Of a stretch of DNA of 18,261 nucleotides, positions 6,489-14,805 are shown in pieces. The translations under genes were made by a program, and so were the position numbers. Position 1 is the stretch's first letter. Every line of letters starts with the position of its first letter. Source of the stretch: an uncultured Bacillota bacterium (lineage in GTDB: Bacteria > Bacillota > Clostridia > Lachnospirales > Lachnospiraceae); the NCBI GenBank assembly GCA_905200905.1, contig CAJKMA010000057.1, positions 1-18,261 of the forward strand. The letters run 5' to 3'. The notes below the pieces were generated by a model that was not told the origin of the DNA, made no database searches, and was given only the letters and a program-made list of their open reading frames with translations.

Positions 6489-7493
6489 ATGAGAAAAAGA
6501 ATATTAGGAAAAGATTTAGAGGTTTCCGCAGTTGGACTTGGCTGCATGGGTTTCAGTCATGCTTATGGCGCACCAACCGGACAAAAGGAAACGGTCTATG
6601 CGATTGAAAAGGCAGTAGATTTAGGATATACCTTTTTTGATACAGCAGAGGTTTATGGAACTGCCCGGAACTCTCATGAAAATGAGGAATTGGTAGGCAC
6701 AGCGCTTCAATCATGCAGAGAGAAAGTTGTGATTGCTACAAAATTCGGTATTCATTTTGATATGAGCAGTTCAGATGTCAACAAGCCATTGGTGCCGGAT
6801 TCCAGACCGGAAGTAATCAGGGAATCAGTGGAAGCTTCTTTGAAACGCCTGAGAACGGATCATATTGATCTGTACTACCAACATCGTCCGGATCCGAAAG
6901 TGCCAATTGAAGAGGTGGCAGGAGTAATGTCAGAACTGATTCAGGAAGGAAAGATTACTCACTGGGGATTGTCAGAGTCAGATGAAGAGACGATTCGTCG
7001 GGCATATAAAGTCTGCCCGCTGACAGCTATACAGAATCGATATTCTATGATGGCAAGATGGCATGAGAATTTGTTCCCGGTATTAGAAGAACTGGGAATT
7101 GGATATGTGGCTTTTTCGCCGCTTGCCAACGGATTATTAAGCGACTGCTACGATCAAAAAACGCAGTTTGACAGGAACTATGATTATCGGAGTGTGATGC
7201 CTCAGTTTCAGGCAGATGCTATGGAGAAAAATCAGAAACTTCTGAACTTAATCCGTAAATTAGCAGAAGAAAACAAGGCTACACCGGCACAGATTTCTAT
7301 GGCGTGGATGCTTTGTAAGAAACCATATATCGTACCAATTCCGGGAACACGAAAGATAGAGAGAATGGAAGAAAATGCAAAGGCAGCGGATATTCTGTTG
7401 ACGAAGGAACAGGTGGATGCATTGGATCAGTCGCTGGGCGAAATGGATATGTCAGAAGTCTTTGGCGGATCCAGAATGAATACAGAAAAATAA
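6489..7493 (+). CDS. Aldo/keto reductase (about 335-residue class)
   Basis: This 334-residue TIM-barrel oxidoreductase is NADPH-dependent in known relatives. The catalytic tetrad is intact: D51 and Y56 (FFDTAEVYG), K85 (ATKFG) and H132 (YYQHRPDP). The cofactor-end motif IPGTRKIERMEEN is present near the C-terminus. Length and the QHRPDP, SRPEVIRESVEASLKRL pattern place it with the larger AKR13/IolS-like reductases, distinct from the two smaller reductases downstream. It would reduce aldehydes, ketones or quinone-like carbonyls; the substrate is not readable. The ATG at 6489 is chosen over the GTG at 6474 because GAGGG (6476-6480) lies 8 bp before it. It is transcribed with the neighbours (22-bp gap upstream, 23-bp downstream). 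Confidence 0.93.
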   Translation: MRKRILGKDLEVSAVGLGCMGFSHAYGAPTGQKETVYAIEKAVDLGYTFFDTAEVYGTARNSHENEELVGTALQSCREKVVIATKFGIHFDMSSSDVNKPLVPDSRPEVIRESVEASLKRLRTDHIDLYYQHRPDPKVPIEEVAGVMSELIQEGKITHWGLSESDEETIRRAYKVCPLTAIQNRYSMMARWHENLFPVLEELGIGYVAFSPLANGLLSDCYDQKTQFDRNYDYRSVMPQFQADAMEKNQKLLNLIRKLAEENKATPAQISMAWMLCKKPYIVPIPGTRKIERMEENAKAADILLTKEQVDALDQSLGEMDMSEVFGGSRMNTEK

Positions 7494-7516
7494 TCAAGAA
7501 CGAGGAGAATTGGAAG

Positions 7517-8149
7517 ATGAAAGCATTACTTGTAAATGGAAGTCCAAGAGCAAAAGGATGTACCTATACGGCACTTACAGAATTGGCAAAAACATTGGAA
7601 ACAGAAGGAATTGAGGCAGAAATCATTCATGTGGGAAACAAAGATGTGCGTGGATGTATTGCCTGCAGGAAATGCCATTCCACCGGCAGCAGCAAATGTG
7701 TCTTTGACGATATCGTCAACGAAGCAGCACCAAAACTGGCAGAGGCAGATGCTTTTGTTGTAGGTTCTCCGGTATATTTTGCTTCACCGGCAGGAGGTCT
7801 CGTATCCTTTTTAGACCGATTATTTTTTAGTACAATGAATATAGATAAAACGATGAAAGTTGGAGCAGCCGTAGTTTCCTGCAGGCGCGGCGGAAATACA
7901 GCGACCTTTGACATGCTAAACAAATATTTTACGATAAGTGGAATGCCAATTGCCAGCAGCCAGTATTGGAACATGGTATATGGAGGTACGCCTGAGGAAG
8001 TGCTGGAAGATAAAGAGGGCTTGCAAACTATGCGTACACTTGGAAAGAATATGGCTTTCCTGATGAAGAGCATCCAGATGGGAAAAGAAAAAATGGGATT
8101 TCCCGAAAAAGAACCGGCAGTTTTTACAAATTTTCATAATCATAGTTAA
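7517..8149 (+). CDS. Flavodoxin-fold NAD(P)H-dependent oxidoreductase with Fe-S-type cysteine motif
   Basis: This 210-residue cytosolic protein has the FMN loop at VNGSPRAKGCT (6-16) and the second flavin loop VGSPVYFAS (82-90). The cysteine cluster is C47-X2-C50-X2-C53-X7-C61, fitting the iron-sulfur flavoprotein pattern CX2CX2CX4-7C and closely resembling the protein at 1857. It is probably an FMN plus 4Fe-4S electron carrier or a reductase of small molecules; the Fe-S centre is inferred from spacing. There is no signal peptide, in contrast to the lipid-anchored flavodoxins of the same cluster. It sits between aldo/keto reductase genes. Confidence 0.88.
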   Translation: MKALLVNGSPRAKGCTYTALTELAKTLETEGIEAEIIHVGNKDVRGCIACRKCHSTGSSKCVFDDIVNEAAPKLAEADAFVVGSPVYFASPAGGLVSFLDRLFFSTMNIDKTMKVGAAVVSCRRGGNTATFDMLNKYFTISGMPIASSQYWNMVYGGTPEEVLEDKEGLQTMRTLGKNMAFLMKSIQMGKEKMGFPEKEPAVFTNFHNHS

Positions 8150-8166
8150 AATGAGGAGGATTGTTT

Positions 8167-9036
8167 ATGGAATATACAACATTAAAAAACGGTATTCGTA
8201 TGCCAATGGAGGGGTTTGGTGTTTTTCAGGTGCCGGACAAAGAAGAATGTAAAGCAGCGGTGCTGACAGCAATTCGGGCAGGATATCGTTTGATCGATAC
8301 TGCAGCTTCTTACACCAATGAGGATGCTGTTGGAGAAGCGGTTCGTGAAGCGATCGCAGAAGGTATTTGCACCAGAGAAGACCTGTTTATTACATCCAAA
8401 ATGTGGGTACAGGATATGGAAAACTACGATACCGCAAAAGCGGCTATTGATGCTTCTTTGGAGAAAACAGGACTGGAATATCTGGATCTTTATTTGCTGC
8501 ATCAAGCGATGAAAGATTACTTCAGTGCATGGAGAGCTATGGAAGATGCGTACAAAGAGGGGAAACTAAAAGCAATCGGTGTTTCTAATTTCTATCCGCA
8601 TACGCTGACCAACTTCTGTGAAACAGTAAAGATCACGCCGATGGTGAATCAGGTGGAACTGCATCCGTACTATACCCAGGAGGAAGCACTGAAGGTAATG
8701 AAAGAATATCAGGTACAGCCGGAAGCCTGGGCGCCCCTTGGCGGTGGACGCTACAAACCATTTGAAAACGAGATGTTACGAGAGATTGCCGCAGCTTACG
8801 GAAAAACTGTTGGACAGGTGATCCTTCGCTGGAATGTACAGCGCGGTGTGGTCGTGATTCCGAAGTCTGTTCATAAAGAACGGATTGAAGAAAACCTGGC
8901 AATTTGGGATTTTCAGTTGACAGAAGAAGAAATGCAAAAGATTTCATCTTTGAATATGGGATATCAGGGTACTGCAATTAAACATTTTGATCCGGAGTTT
9001 GTCCGGATGTGTGTAACGAGAAAAATTCATGATTAA
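8167..9036 (+). CDS. Aldo/keto reductase, DkgA/AKR5-like (tandem copy 1)
   Basis: This 289-residue cytosolic reductase has an intact tetrad: D44 and Y49 (LIDTAASYTNE), K78 (TSKMW) and H112 (YLLHQ). GVSNF (in KAIGVSNF) and the late VVIPKSVHKERIEEN cofactor segment are both present. The family reduces aldehydes and alpha-keto carbonyls, such as 2,5-diketogluconate or methylglyoxal, with NADPH. The ATG at 8167 follows GAGGAGGA (8153-8160) at 6 bp; the TTG at 8161 is too close. It is the first of a tandem pair of like enzymes, the second starting 13 bp after its stop. The pair probably arose by duplication, but the two are well diverged. Confidence 0.93.
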   Translation: MEYTTLKNGIRMPMEGFGVFQVPDKEECKAAVLTAIRAGYRLIDTAASYTNEDAVGEAVREAIAEGICTREDLFITSKMWVQDMENYDTAKAAIDASLEKTGLEYLDLYLLHQAMKDYFSAWRAMEDAYKEGKLKAIGVSNFYPHTLTNFCETVKITPMVNQVELHPYYTQEEALKVMKEYQVQPEAWAPLGGGRYKPFENEMLREIAAAYGKTVGQVILRWNVQRGVVVIPKSVHKERIEENLAIWDFQLTEEEMQKISSLNMGYQGTAIKHFDPEFVRMCVTRKIHD

Positions 9037-9049
9037 GGAGGAAGACAAA

Positions 9050-9895
9050 ATGGAATATATTGTATTAAATAATGGAGTAAAAATGCCGGTGGCAGGAATC
9101 GGAACCTTTTTATTAACGCCGGATGAGGCGGAAGCCTCTGTCTTATATGCACTGGAGGCAGGATATCGTCTGATTGATACTGCCAATGCGTATGTGAATG
9201 AAAAAGCAGTGGGCAGAGCCATGAAAAAATCCAGTGTGGTAAGAGAAGAGATTTTCTTGGAGACGAAACTATGGCCATCTTTTTATGAGCAGGACGATGC
9301 AGTAGAGAAAACACTAGAGAGGCTGGATGTGGATTATATCGATCTTTTGTTGATTCATCAGCCGGCAGGTAACTATATTGCAGGTTACCGTCAGATGGAA
9401 AAGGCATATAAAGCGGGAAAAGTAAGAGCCATTGGACTTTCCAACTTTAACAAGGCTCAGATTGAGGAAATTCTTTCTGTTTGCGAAGTACGTCCGGCCA
9501 TTCTGCAGACAGAGGTACATCCGTATTTTCAGGAGCAGGAACTGAAAGAATTTCTGGCAGAAGAAAAAATTGCAATTCAGGCATGGTATCCTCTGGGGCA
9601 TGGAGATGCAACGCTTTTGCAGGAACCGGTATTTACAAAGTTAGGTAAAAAATATGGGAAGTCTCCGGCACAGATTATCCTGCGCTGGCATACACAGGCA
9701 GGTAACGTGGTAATTCCGGGTTCCAAGAATGCAGACCATATTCGTGATAACTTTGCTTTGTTTGATTTTACACTTACTGCAGAGGAAATGGATGAAGTTG
9801 CGGCTCTTGATAAAAACACAAGATATTATACAAGTACCCCGGATATGCTGAAGGCTTATGCCGAGATGGTACCGCCGGTAGACGAGCAGAAATAA
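9050..9895 (+). CDS. Aldo/keto reductase, DkgA/AKR5-like (tandem copy 2)
   Basis: This 281-residue reductase is paralogous to its upstream neighbour. The tetrad is D43 and Y48 (LIDTANAYVNE), K73 (ETKLW) and H103 (LLIHQP). It also has GLSNFN and the C-terminal VVIPGSKNADHIRDN cofactor segment. It is likely an NADPH-dependent carbonyl reductase. The ATG at 9050 is preferred because AAGGAGG (9035-9041) lies 8 bp upstream; an in-frame ATG at 9029 overlaps the preceding gene and lacks a site. It differs from copy 1 in the helix after LIHQ (PAGNYIAGYRQME), so substrates may differ. Confidence 0.93.
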   Translation: MEYIVLNNGVKMPVAGIGTFLLTPDEAEASVLYALEAGYRLIDTANAYVNEKAVGRAMKKSSVVREEIFLETKLWPSFYEQDDAVEKTLERLDVDYIDLLLIHQPAGNYIAGYRQMEKAYKAGKVRAIGLSNFNKAQIEEILSVCEVRPAILQTEVHPYFQEQELKEFLAEEKIAIQAWYPLGHGDATLLQEPVFTKLGKKYGKSPAQIILRWHTQAGNVVIPGSKNADHIRDNFALFDFTLTAEEMDEVAALDKNTRYYTSTPDMLKAYAEMVPPVDEQK

Positions 9896-9915
9896 AGAAA
9901 GATGGAGGGAACACA

Positions 9916-10368
9916 ATGAATATTTTGTTTATTAATGGTAGTCCAAACAAAAATGGAAATACAGCTTCTCTTGCAAAAGAAATGCTGAGTGGAAAAGAGT
10001 ATAGAACATTAAATTTGGTAGATTATAAGATTGGAAGCTACGGTCAGAAATTTGAAGAGGATCAGCTGGATGAAGTGATTGCGGCGATGAAAGCGGCAGA
10101 GGTGGTTGTTATTGGTTCTCCGTTGTACTGGCATAATATCTGTGGTTCTGTAAGAAATGTACTGGACAGATTTTATGGCTTGGTGGAAACCGGAGAATTA
10201 CAAGGAAGAAAATGTTACTTCCTGTTTCAGGGAGCTTCTCCGGAGAAATGGATGATGGAGGCAGGGGAATACACCATGAACCGTTTTGCAAATCTCTATG
10301 GAATGCAGTGGGGCGGTATGGCTACCAACCGAAAAGAAGCAAAAGAATTAGGAAAGAGTATTTCATAA
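9916..10368 (+). CDS. Short flavodoxin-fold NAD(P)H-dependent oxidoreductase without Fe-S motif
   Basis: This 150-residue cytosolic flavoprotein has FMN loop FINGSPNKNGNT (5-16) and second loop IGSPLYWHN. It is about 30-60 residues shorter than the two related proteins of the window and has no cysteine cluster in the intervening loop (only YKIGSYGQKFEEDQ). It is therefore an FMN-only member, for instance a quinone or azo-type reductase or a dedicated flavodoxin. It lies between the paired aldo/keto reductases and the divergent dehydrogenase-like gene, in the same operon. The ribosome binding site is GGAGGG. Confidence 0.88.
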   Translation: MNILFINGSPNKNGNTASLAKEMLSGKEYRTLNLVDYKIGSYGQKFEEDQLDEVIAAMKAAEVVVIGSPLYWHNICGSVRNVLDRFYGLVETGELQGRKCYFLFQGASPEKWMMEAGEYTMNRFANLYGMQWGGMATNRKEAKELGKSIS

Positions 10369-10384
10369 AAGAAGAGGGGGACTT

Positions 10385-11521
10385 ATGCAGTTTGAATATC
10401 ATAACCCTATAAAATTTCAGTTTGGTACAGAGGTATTTGAGCAGATTCCAAAACTGTGTGCAGGCAAAAAAGTGCTGTTAGTCTATGGCGGCGGATCCAT
10501 CAAAACCACAGGTGTATATGAGCAGATTACGTCTCTTTTGGAAGAAGAAAATATTCCATTTGTAGAATATGGCAATCAGACAACAGCTACTTATCAAGGA
10601 ATTTTGGATGGAATCGAATTGGCAAAGAAAGAGCAGATTGATGCGGTGATTGAAGTGGGCGGTGCAAGTGCTATGGATACAGGGAAAGCAATTGCTTTTG
10701 GCGCAGTCCATGAGAATCTGGAAGATTACATAGAAGGCAGAAAGAAGTCGGATCATCGTCATCTGTTCAATATTATCATTCCAACTTATCCGTCCACAGG
10801 ATCAGAGGCAAATGGTGTCTGCGATATTATGGAATATCATGGATATGGAGTGGAGATATTTGACGCATACCCGGACTATTGTCTGATGAATCCCATGACA
10901 ACCATGTCTTTGGATGAAAAAAGTACCGCTTACTCAGCTATGATCTGTTTTATTCAGACCAGTGCATGGTATCTGGGAAATCATCAGAATGAGATTGCAA
11001 AGGGCTTTGCGAAAACAGTATTAAAAACGTTGTTGGAAAGTTTGCAGGTTTTGCAGAAAGATCCAAAAGATGTAACAGCGCGGGAGAACATTATGTGGGC
11101 GTCTTGTGTGAACACAATGGGAATTTTCCGTTCAGGAGTGGATTGTTCCTATCCCTGGACAGTGTTTTCCGTAGGATATGTGCCGAGAGTTGCTCATGGA
11201 GTGCCTTATAGAGAAGCGTTGGTTCCGGCTTACATTCAGTGGCTGAAAGGAATATCCAAATATCACATGGAGGATATCCGAATGCTTTTTACGGAAGTGG
11301 TAGGAGTTTCCGGTTTGATTGGCGATGAACTGCTGGTAAACAGTGGATGTGAGCTGTTAAAGAAACTTATGCGAGAAAGCAAAGTGCCGCTATCTTTGGC
11401 GTCTTATGGCAGTTGTCCAACCAAAGAATATGTCATGCAGTCACTTGTACCGGGTGATTTTGGTGAGTTTACACAGGATGAGATGTATCAGATGATTGCA
11501 GGGTGTTATGGAGCAGAGTAG
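10385..11521 (+). CDS. Iron-alcohol-dehydrogenase homolog lacking three of four metal ligands
   Basis: This 378-residue protein clearly belongs to the iron-type dehydrogenase fold: YGGGSIKTTG (34-43), VGGASAMDTGKA (91-102), STGSEANG (137-144) and YPDYCLMNP. Aligned without gaps to the dehydrogenase at 2515 across the ligand region, ligand D197 becomes S184, H201 becomes C188, H270 becomes P257, and only H284 is kept (H271 in VAHGV). The glycine-rich loop reads GGAS in place of GGGS. The dinucleotide fold seems kept but normal metal-dependent hydride transfer cannot be expected. It may be metal-free, use another chemistry, bind a partner or act as a regulator. The reading frame is intact and full length, so it is conserved rather than decayed. 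The ligand loss is read directly; the functional consequence is inferred. Confidence 0.85.
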   Translation: MQFEYHNPIKFQFGTEVFEQIPKLCAGKKVLLVYGGGSIKTTGVYEQITSLLEEENIPFVEYGNQTTATYQGILDGIELAKKEQIDAVIEVGGASAMDTGKAIAFGAVHENLEDYIEGRKKSDHRHLFNIIIPTYPSTGSEANGVCDIMEYHGYGVEIFDAYPDYCLMNPMTTMSLDEKSTAYSAMICFIQTSAWYLGNHQNEIAKGFAKTVLKTLLESLQVLQKDPKDVTARENIMWASCVNTMGIFRSGVDCSYPWTVFSVGYVPRVAHGVPYREALVPAYIQWLKGISKYHMEDIRMLFTEVVGVSGLIGDELLVNSGCELLKKLMRESKVPLSLASYGSCPTKEYVMQSLVPGDFGEFTQDEMYQMIAGCYGAE

Positions 11522-11541
11522 GATAAAGGGAGTGAATTTTA

Positions 11542-12561
11542 ATGAATGCAGGAAGAAGAAAAGCAGCATGGATATTTGCAATTCTGTTGCTGGCGGCCAT
11601 GACTTTGACCGCTTGTCAGGATAGAAGCAGTGAGAGTGAGGATGCAGACACAGTGAAGGAAGAGAAAGGAAATCAAGAGAAATCCACATCATACGAATTG
11701 GAGTATATTCCGGAGGAATATAGAGAACCGTCAGAATATCCGGGACGCCTTGAAAAACTGACCTACCAGACATGGGAATCATTTTCTTATGAAGAAAAAT
11801 CGCAGGAGCTGACAAAAGAAGCATGGGTTTATATACCATACGGATATTCAGAAGAAGAACAGTATAATATTTTTTATATCAGTCATGGCGGCTGGAGTGA
11901 TGAGACAACCATAATGGGAACGGATGATAATCCGAAGACGTTTAAAAATGTGATTGATAATGCAATCGAAGCAGGTGAAATACAGCCGCTGATCCTTGTA
12001 TTTCCAACTTACAATAATACCAGTGAAAGTGACAGTGGAGATTACAGTCTTGCATTGCAGCTGACAGACCAGTTTCACAATGAACTTTTAAATGATCTTC
12101 TTCCGGCTGTAGAAAGTAAATACAGTACCTATGCGGCGGATGTAACACCGGAAGGGTTGATTGCCTCTCGCGATCACAGAGGATTTGGCGGATTTTCTAT
12201 GGGTTCTGTAAATACATGGTGTACGTTCCGATATGGACTCGACTACTTCCGATACTTTATGCCTATGAGTGGAAGCTATACGACAGACGGAGAATATATG
12301 GCAGAAATAGTAAGGGAATCAGGATATGAAGGGGATGATTTTTTCATATTTTCTGCGTCCGGTACAGAAGACTTTGCATATAGTGCATTTAAACAGCAAA
12401 TCATGAACATGGGAAATGTTCCGGACGGTACCTTTCGATTTGCAGACAATGAAGAAGAAGGAAATCTTTTGTTCTTGGAACGAGAAGGATATGAACATGA
12501 TGCAACTGCATCCGAGGAATATACTTATAATGGGCTGAAATTCTTTTGGAAAGATATTTAA
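11542..12561 (+). CDS. Lipid-anchored esterase, esterase D/feruloyl-esterase-like
   Basis: This 339-residue surface lipoprotein has signal peptide lipobox LTAC with C25 and an acidic linker to about residue 50. The alpha/beta-hydrolase domain is of the kind found in carbohydrate esterase family 1 and xylan or feruloyl esterases. Oxyanion HGG sits at 115-117 (YISHGGW), nucleophile S219 in GGFSMGS, then probable D277 (SGTEDF) and H319 (GYEHDA). A substrate such as hydroxycinnamoyl or acetyl esters of plant polysaccharide is plausible but not shown; no glycosidase is nearby. It begins a run of four hydrolase genes (11542-15705), one of them broken. Confidence 0.9.
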   Translation: MNAGRRKAAWIFAILLLAAMTLTACQDRSSESEDADTVKEEKGNQEKSTSYELEYIPEEYREPSEYPGRLEKLTYQTWESFSYEEKSQELTKEAWVYIPYGYSEEEQYNIFYISHGGWSDETTIMGTDDNPKTFKNVIDNAIEAGEIQPLILVFPTYNNTSESDSGDYSLALQLTDQFHNELLNDLLPAVESKYSTYAADVTPEGLIASRDHRGFGGFSMGSVNTWCTFRYGLDYFRYFMPMSGSYTTDGEYMAEIVRESGYEGDDFFIFSASGTEDFAYSAFKQQIMNMGNVPDGTFRFADNEEEGNLLFLEREGYEHDATASEEYTYNGLKFFWKDI

Positions 12562-12588
12562 AAAATATAGTAGAAAGGCGGTTTTAGA

Positions 12589-13220
12589 ATGAAACAGTGG
12601 GAAGAAAATGCCCGGAATGAACAGGAAGAAAAGATTCCTGAAAATGAAGATACTGTGGCAAGTGTAGAAGTTACGCCGGGACAGAGACAGTCCTTGTATC
12701 TGTGGGAAGAAGGAAATATGCCTGCAGAGACAGAGTACAAGGAAAATAGCGGAAACTATGCAGATGATCCGGATTTCAGACCGTATATTGTCTATCATCC
12801 GGTACCGGAAGGAACAGAGGTAAAAGGTGCTGTGCTGATTAATGCGGGAGGGGCATTTATGTTCCGAAGTGATCAGATGGAAGGAACACCAGTGGCAGAG
12901 GCGTTAAGTGAACTTGGATTCCAAAGCTTTGTTGTAAATTATCGTCTGCGTCCGTATACACAGGAAGAAGGAGCGTTGGATTTGGCAAGAGCAGTCGGAT
13001 TTGTCAGAAGTCATGCAAAGGAGTATGGGATTGAAGAATCTGATATTGCTGTGATGGGATTTTCAGCAGGCGGCATCCTAAGTGGGGAAGAACTGCTGAA
13101 CTATGACGGTTTGATAAGTCCGACTGGATTGGATGAAAGTTATGTTCCGGATGCACTGGATGAGGTTTCGGCGGTTACGCAGAATGGTTAGAAGAGATTT
13201 TTGAAGGAGAACAGTTATGA
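12589..13220 (+). pseudogene. Alpha/beta-hydrolase broken by internal deletion and frameshift
   Basis: The intact-looking frame encodes 200 residues, stopping at 13191. It has an oxyanion loop NAGGAF (85-90) and nucleophile S159 (GFSAGG) but no catalytic Asp or His; such esterases usually continue for 70-100 more residues. After SYVPDALDEVSA the sequence changes character. From 13173, in a different frame, it reads GYAEWLEEIFEGEQL and stops at 13218-13220, the last bases overlapping the next start as ATGA. That is a typical C-terminus for this family and typical operon coupling, so the original gene probably ended there. A deletion of about 200-300 bp, not a multiple of three, would have removed the Asp/His segment; the junction lies near 13168-13175. 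There is no signal peptide, so the ancestor was cytosolic. The product is very probably inactive. Confidence 0.8.
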
Positions 13221-14788
13221 AAAAAATGAAATTGTGGAAGAAGATTACATTGGTATTTTTAGTGTTAGTAGTTGCTGTCGGCATTGCAGCATTTTTCGTT
13301 ATACGAAATATGTTTACACCGGAAAGAATTGAAGAAGCAAAAGGAAATGACAAGGCGATAGTGGAAACAGCCAAAGGAGATATACGGGGAAGCGTAGAAG
13401 ATGGCATTTTTCAGTATCTGGGCGTACCTTACGCACAGGCAGAAGAGCGATTTGTCCCGGCAGAAGAAGTGGAAAGCTGGGAGGGGGTATTGGATGCAAC
13501 GAAAACAGGCCCTATGTCTCCGCAAAGTGGAATGTTAGGAATGTCTGCCGGAAACCAGGAAGGAACGGATAATAACTGCCAGAACTTAAATATCTGGACA
13601 CCGGGAATTGCGGATGGAGAAAAAAGAGCAGTTATGGTGTGGCTGCATGGCGGTGGTTTCTCGACAGGCTCAGCTAATGAAGAAGGCTACAATGGGGTAA
13701 ATCTGAGCAAAAGCGGTGATGTAGTGGTTGTTTCTATAAACCATCGTCTGGGCGTATCAGGGTTCTTAGACTTGTCAGCTTATGGAGATAAATATCGGTA
13801 TTCTGCCAATGCAGGTCTGACAGATATTGTAAATGCATTAGAATGGATCCAAGAGAATATTGAAGCCTTTGGCGGAGATACGGAAAATGTGACGCTATTT
13901 GGGCAGTCAGGAGGCGGAGCAAAAGTCCTTTCTATGATGACGACTCCTTATGCAAAAGGTCTTTTCCACAGAGGCATCGTACAGAGTGGAGCAACAGAGA
14001 CCATGGGAGTTACCTTTACTTCGCAGGAAGCTAGTACAAAATTGACGGAGCGAATTTTAAGCAAACTTGAAATTACAGCAGAGAATATTGAAGAAATCCA
14101 GAATGTAGATATGAAAGAACTGGAAGATGCAGCTTCCGAAGCCTTGCAGGAAACAGCGGAAGAATTTCAGATACCGGCTCCGTTATCTGCCGGATATGCG
14201 ATGGAATGGGGACCGGTTGTAGAAGGGGATTATATGCCAACTAATCCGGTAACGGAAGATTCATTTGCTGAAAACGGTAAGGATATAGAACTTCTCATTG
14301 GAAGTAACTTAAATGAATGGACAACATTTATGGGTGGTGATCAGGGCGAACTTACGGAGGAGGAAGTGCAGGCATATGCAGAGGCCTATCCGGAAGAAGA
14401 TTCAGAAGATGCAAACAAAGTAGATACATTGATTCGTCTCCCGATGCTGAAGATTATGAGTCATAAAGCGGATCAAAACGGTGCAGAGGTCTATGCTTAT
14501 GTTTTTACATGGAACGAGTCAGAACGGGGAGCATATCATGGCGCGGAAATCCCCTTTGTATTCAATCAGACGCAGCAAGATACAGAGGCACAGACATTTG
14601 CAGAGCAGGTTAGCCGGCTTTGGGTTAATTTTGCGAAAACAGGTGTTCCGTCTGCCGAAGGAATACCGGAATGGAAACCGTACGACAGAGAACAGGGTGC
14701 AACGATGCTGTTAGACAAAAAATCATCTCTTGTATATGGGCATGACACAGAATTGATGCGTTTATTGGAACCGTCATATGAATATTAG
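13217..14788 (+). CDS. Membrane-anchored type B carboxylesterase
   Basis: This 523-residue esterase of the carboxylesterase/cholinesterase family has a basic N-terminus and one uncleaved membrane span (about 10-29), putting the enzyme outside the membrane. Family landmarks are GVPYAQ (69-74), QNLNIWTP, the oxyanion loop LHGGGF (143-148), NHRLGV, nucleophile S231 in FGQSGGGA, acidic residue E367 (SNLNEW) and H441 (YHGAEIPFVF). FGQSGGG replaces the commoner GESAGG, a variant seen in bacterial members. The full catalytic triad is present and the length is normal. The substrate is unknown; the family takes aryl and alkyl esters. The ATG overlaps the end of the disrupted hydrolase gene, with AAGGAG about 8 bp before it. 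Confidence 0.93.
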   Translation: MKKMKLWKKITLVFLVLVVAVGIAAFFVIRNMFTPERIEEAKGNDKAIVETAKGDIRGSVEDGIFQYLGVPYAQAEERFVPAEEVESWEGVLDATKTGPMSPQSGMLGMSAGNQEGTDNNCQNLNIWTPGIADGEKRAVMVWLHGGGFSTGSANEEGYNGVNLSKSGDVVVVSINHRLGVSGFLDLSAYGDKYRYSANAGLTDIVNALEWIQENIEAFGGDTENVTLFGQSGGGAKVLSMMTTPYAKGLFHRGIVQSGATETMGVTFTSQEASTKLTERILSKLEITAENIEEIQNVDMKELEDAASEALQETAEEFQIPAPLSAGYAMEWGPVVEGDYMPTNPVTEDSFAENGKDIELLIGSNLNEWTTFMGGDQGELTEEEVQAYAEAYPEEDSEDANKVDTLIRLPMLKIMSHKADQNGAEVYAYVFTWNESERGAYHGAEIPFVFNQTQQDTEAQTFAEQVSRLWVNFAKTGVPSAEGIPEWKPYDREQGATMLLDKKSSLVYGHDTELMRLLEPSYEY

Positions 14789-14805
14789 TAAAGGAGAGAT
14801 GCAGA

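Noticed and set aside
7627..8073. 148-codon open frame on the minus strand
   Set aside because: Antisense to a well-supported flavoprotein gene; no recognisable domain.
8167..9895. Recent tandem duplication of the aldo/keto reductases
   Set aside because: The two proteins share motifs but differ through most of their length, so if a duplication, it is old.
12319..12798. 159-codon minus-strand frame spanning the gap between two hydrolase genes
   Set aside because: Phe/Cys/Ile-rich antisense of Glu/Lys-rich coding sequence; covers a ribosome binding site of the + strand gene and shows no motif.
12589..13220. Simple single-base sequencing error in the esterase at 12589
   Set aside because: Correcting the frame alone would join DEVSA directly to the last 15 residues, still lacking the Asp/His segment, so a real or assembled deletion is needed.
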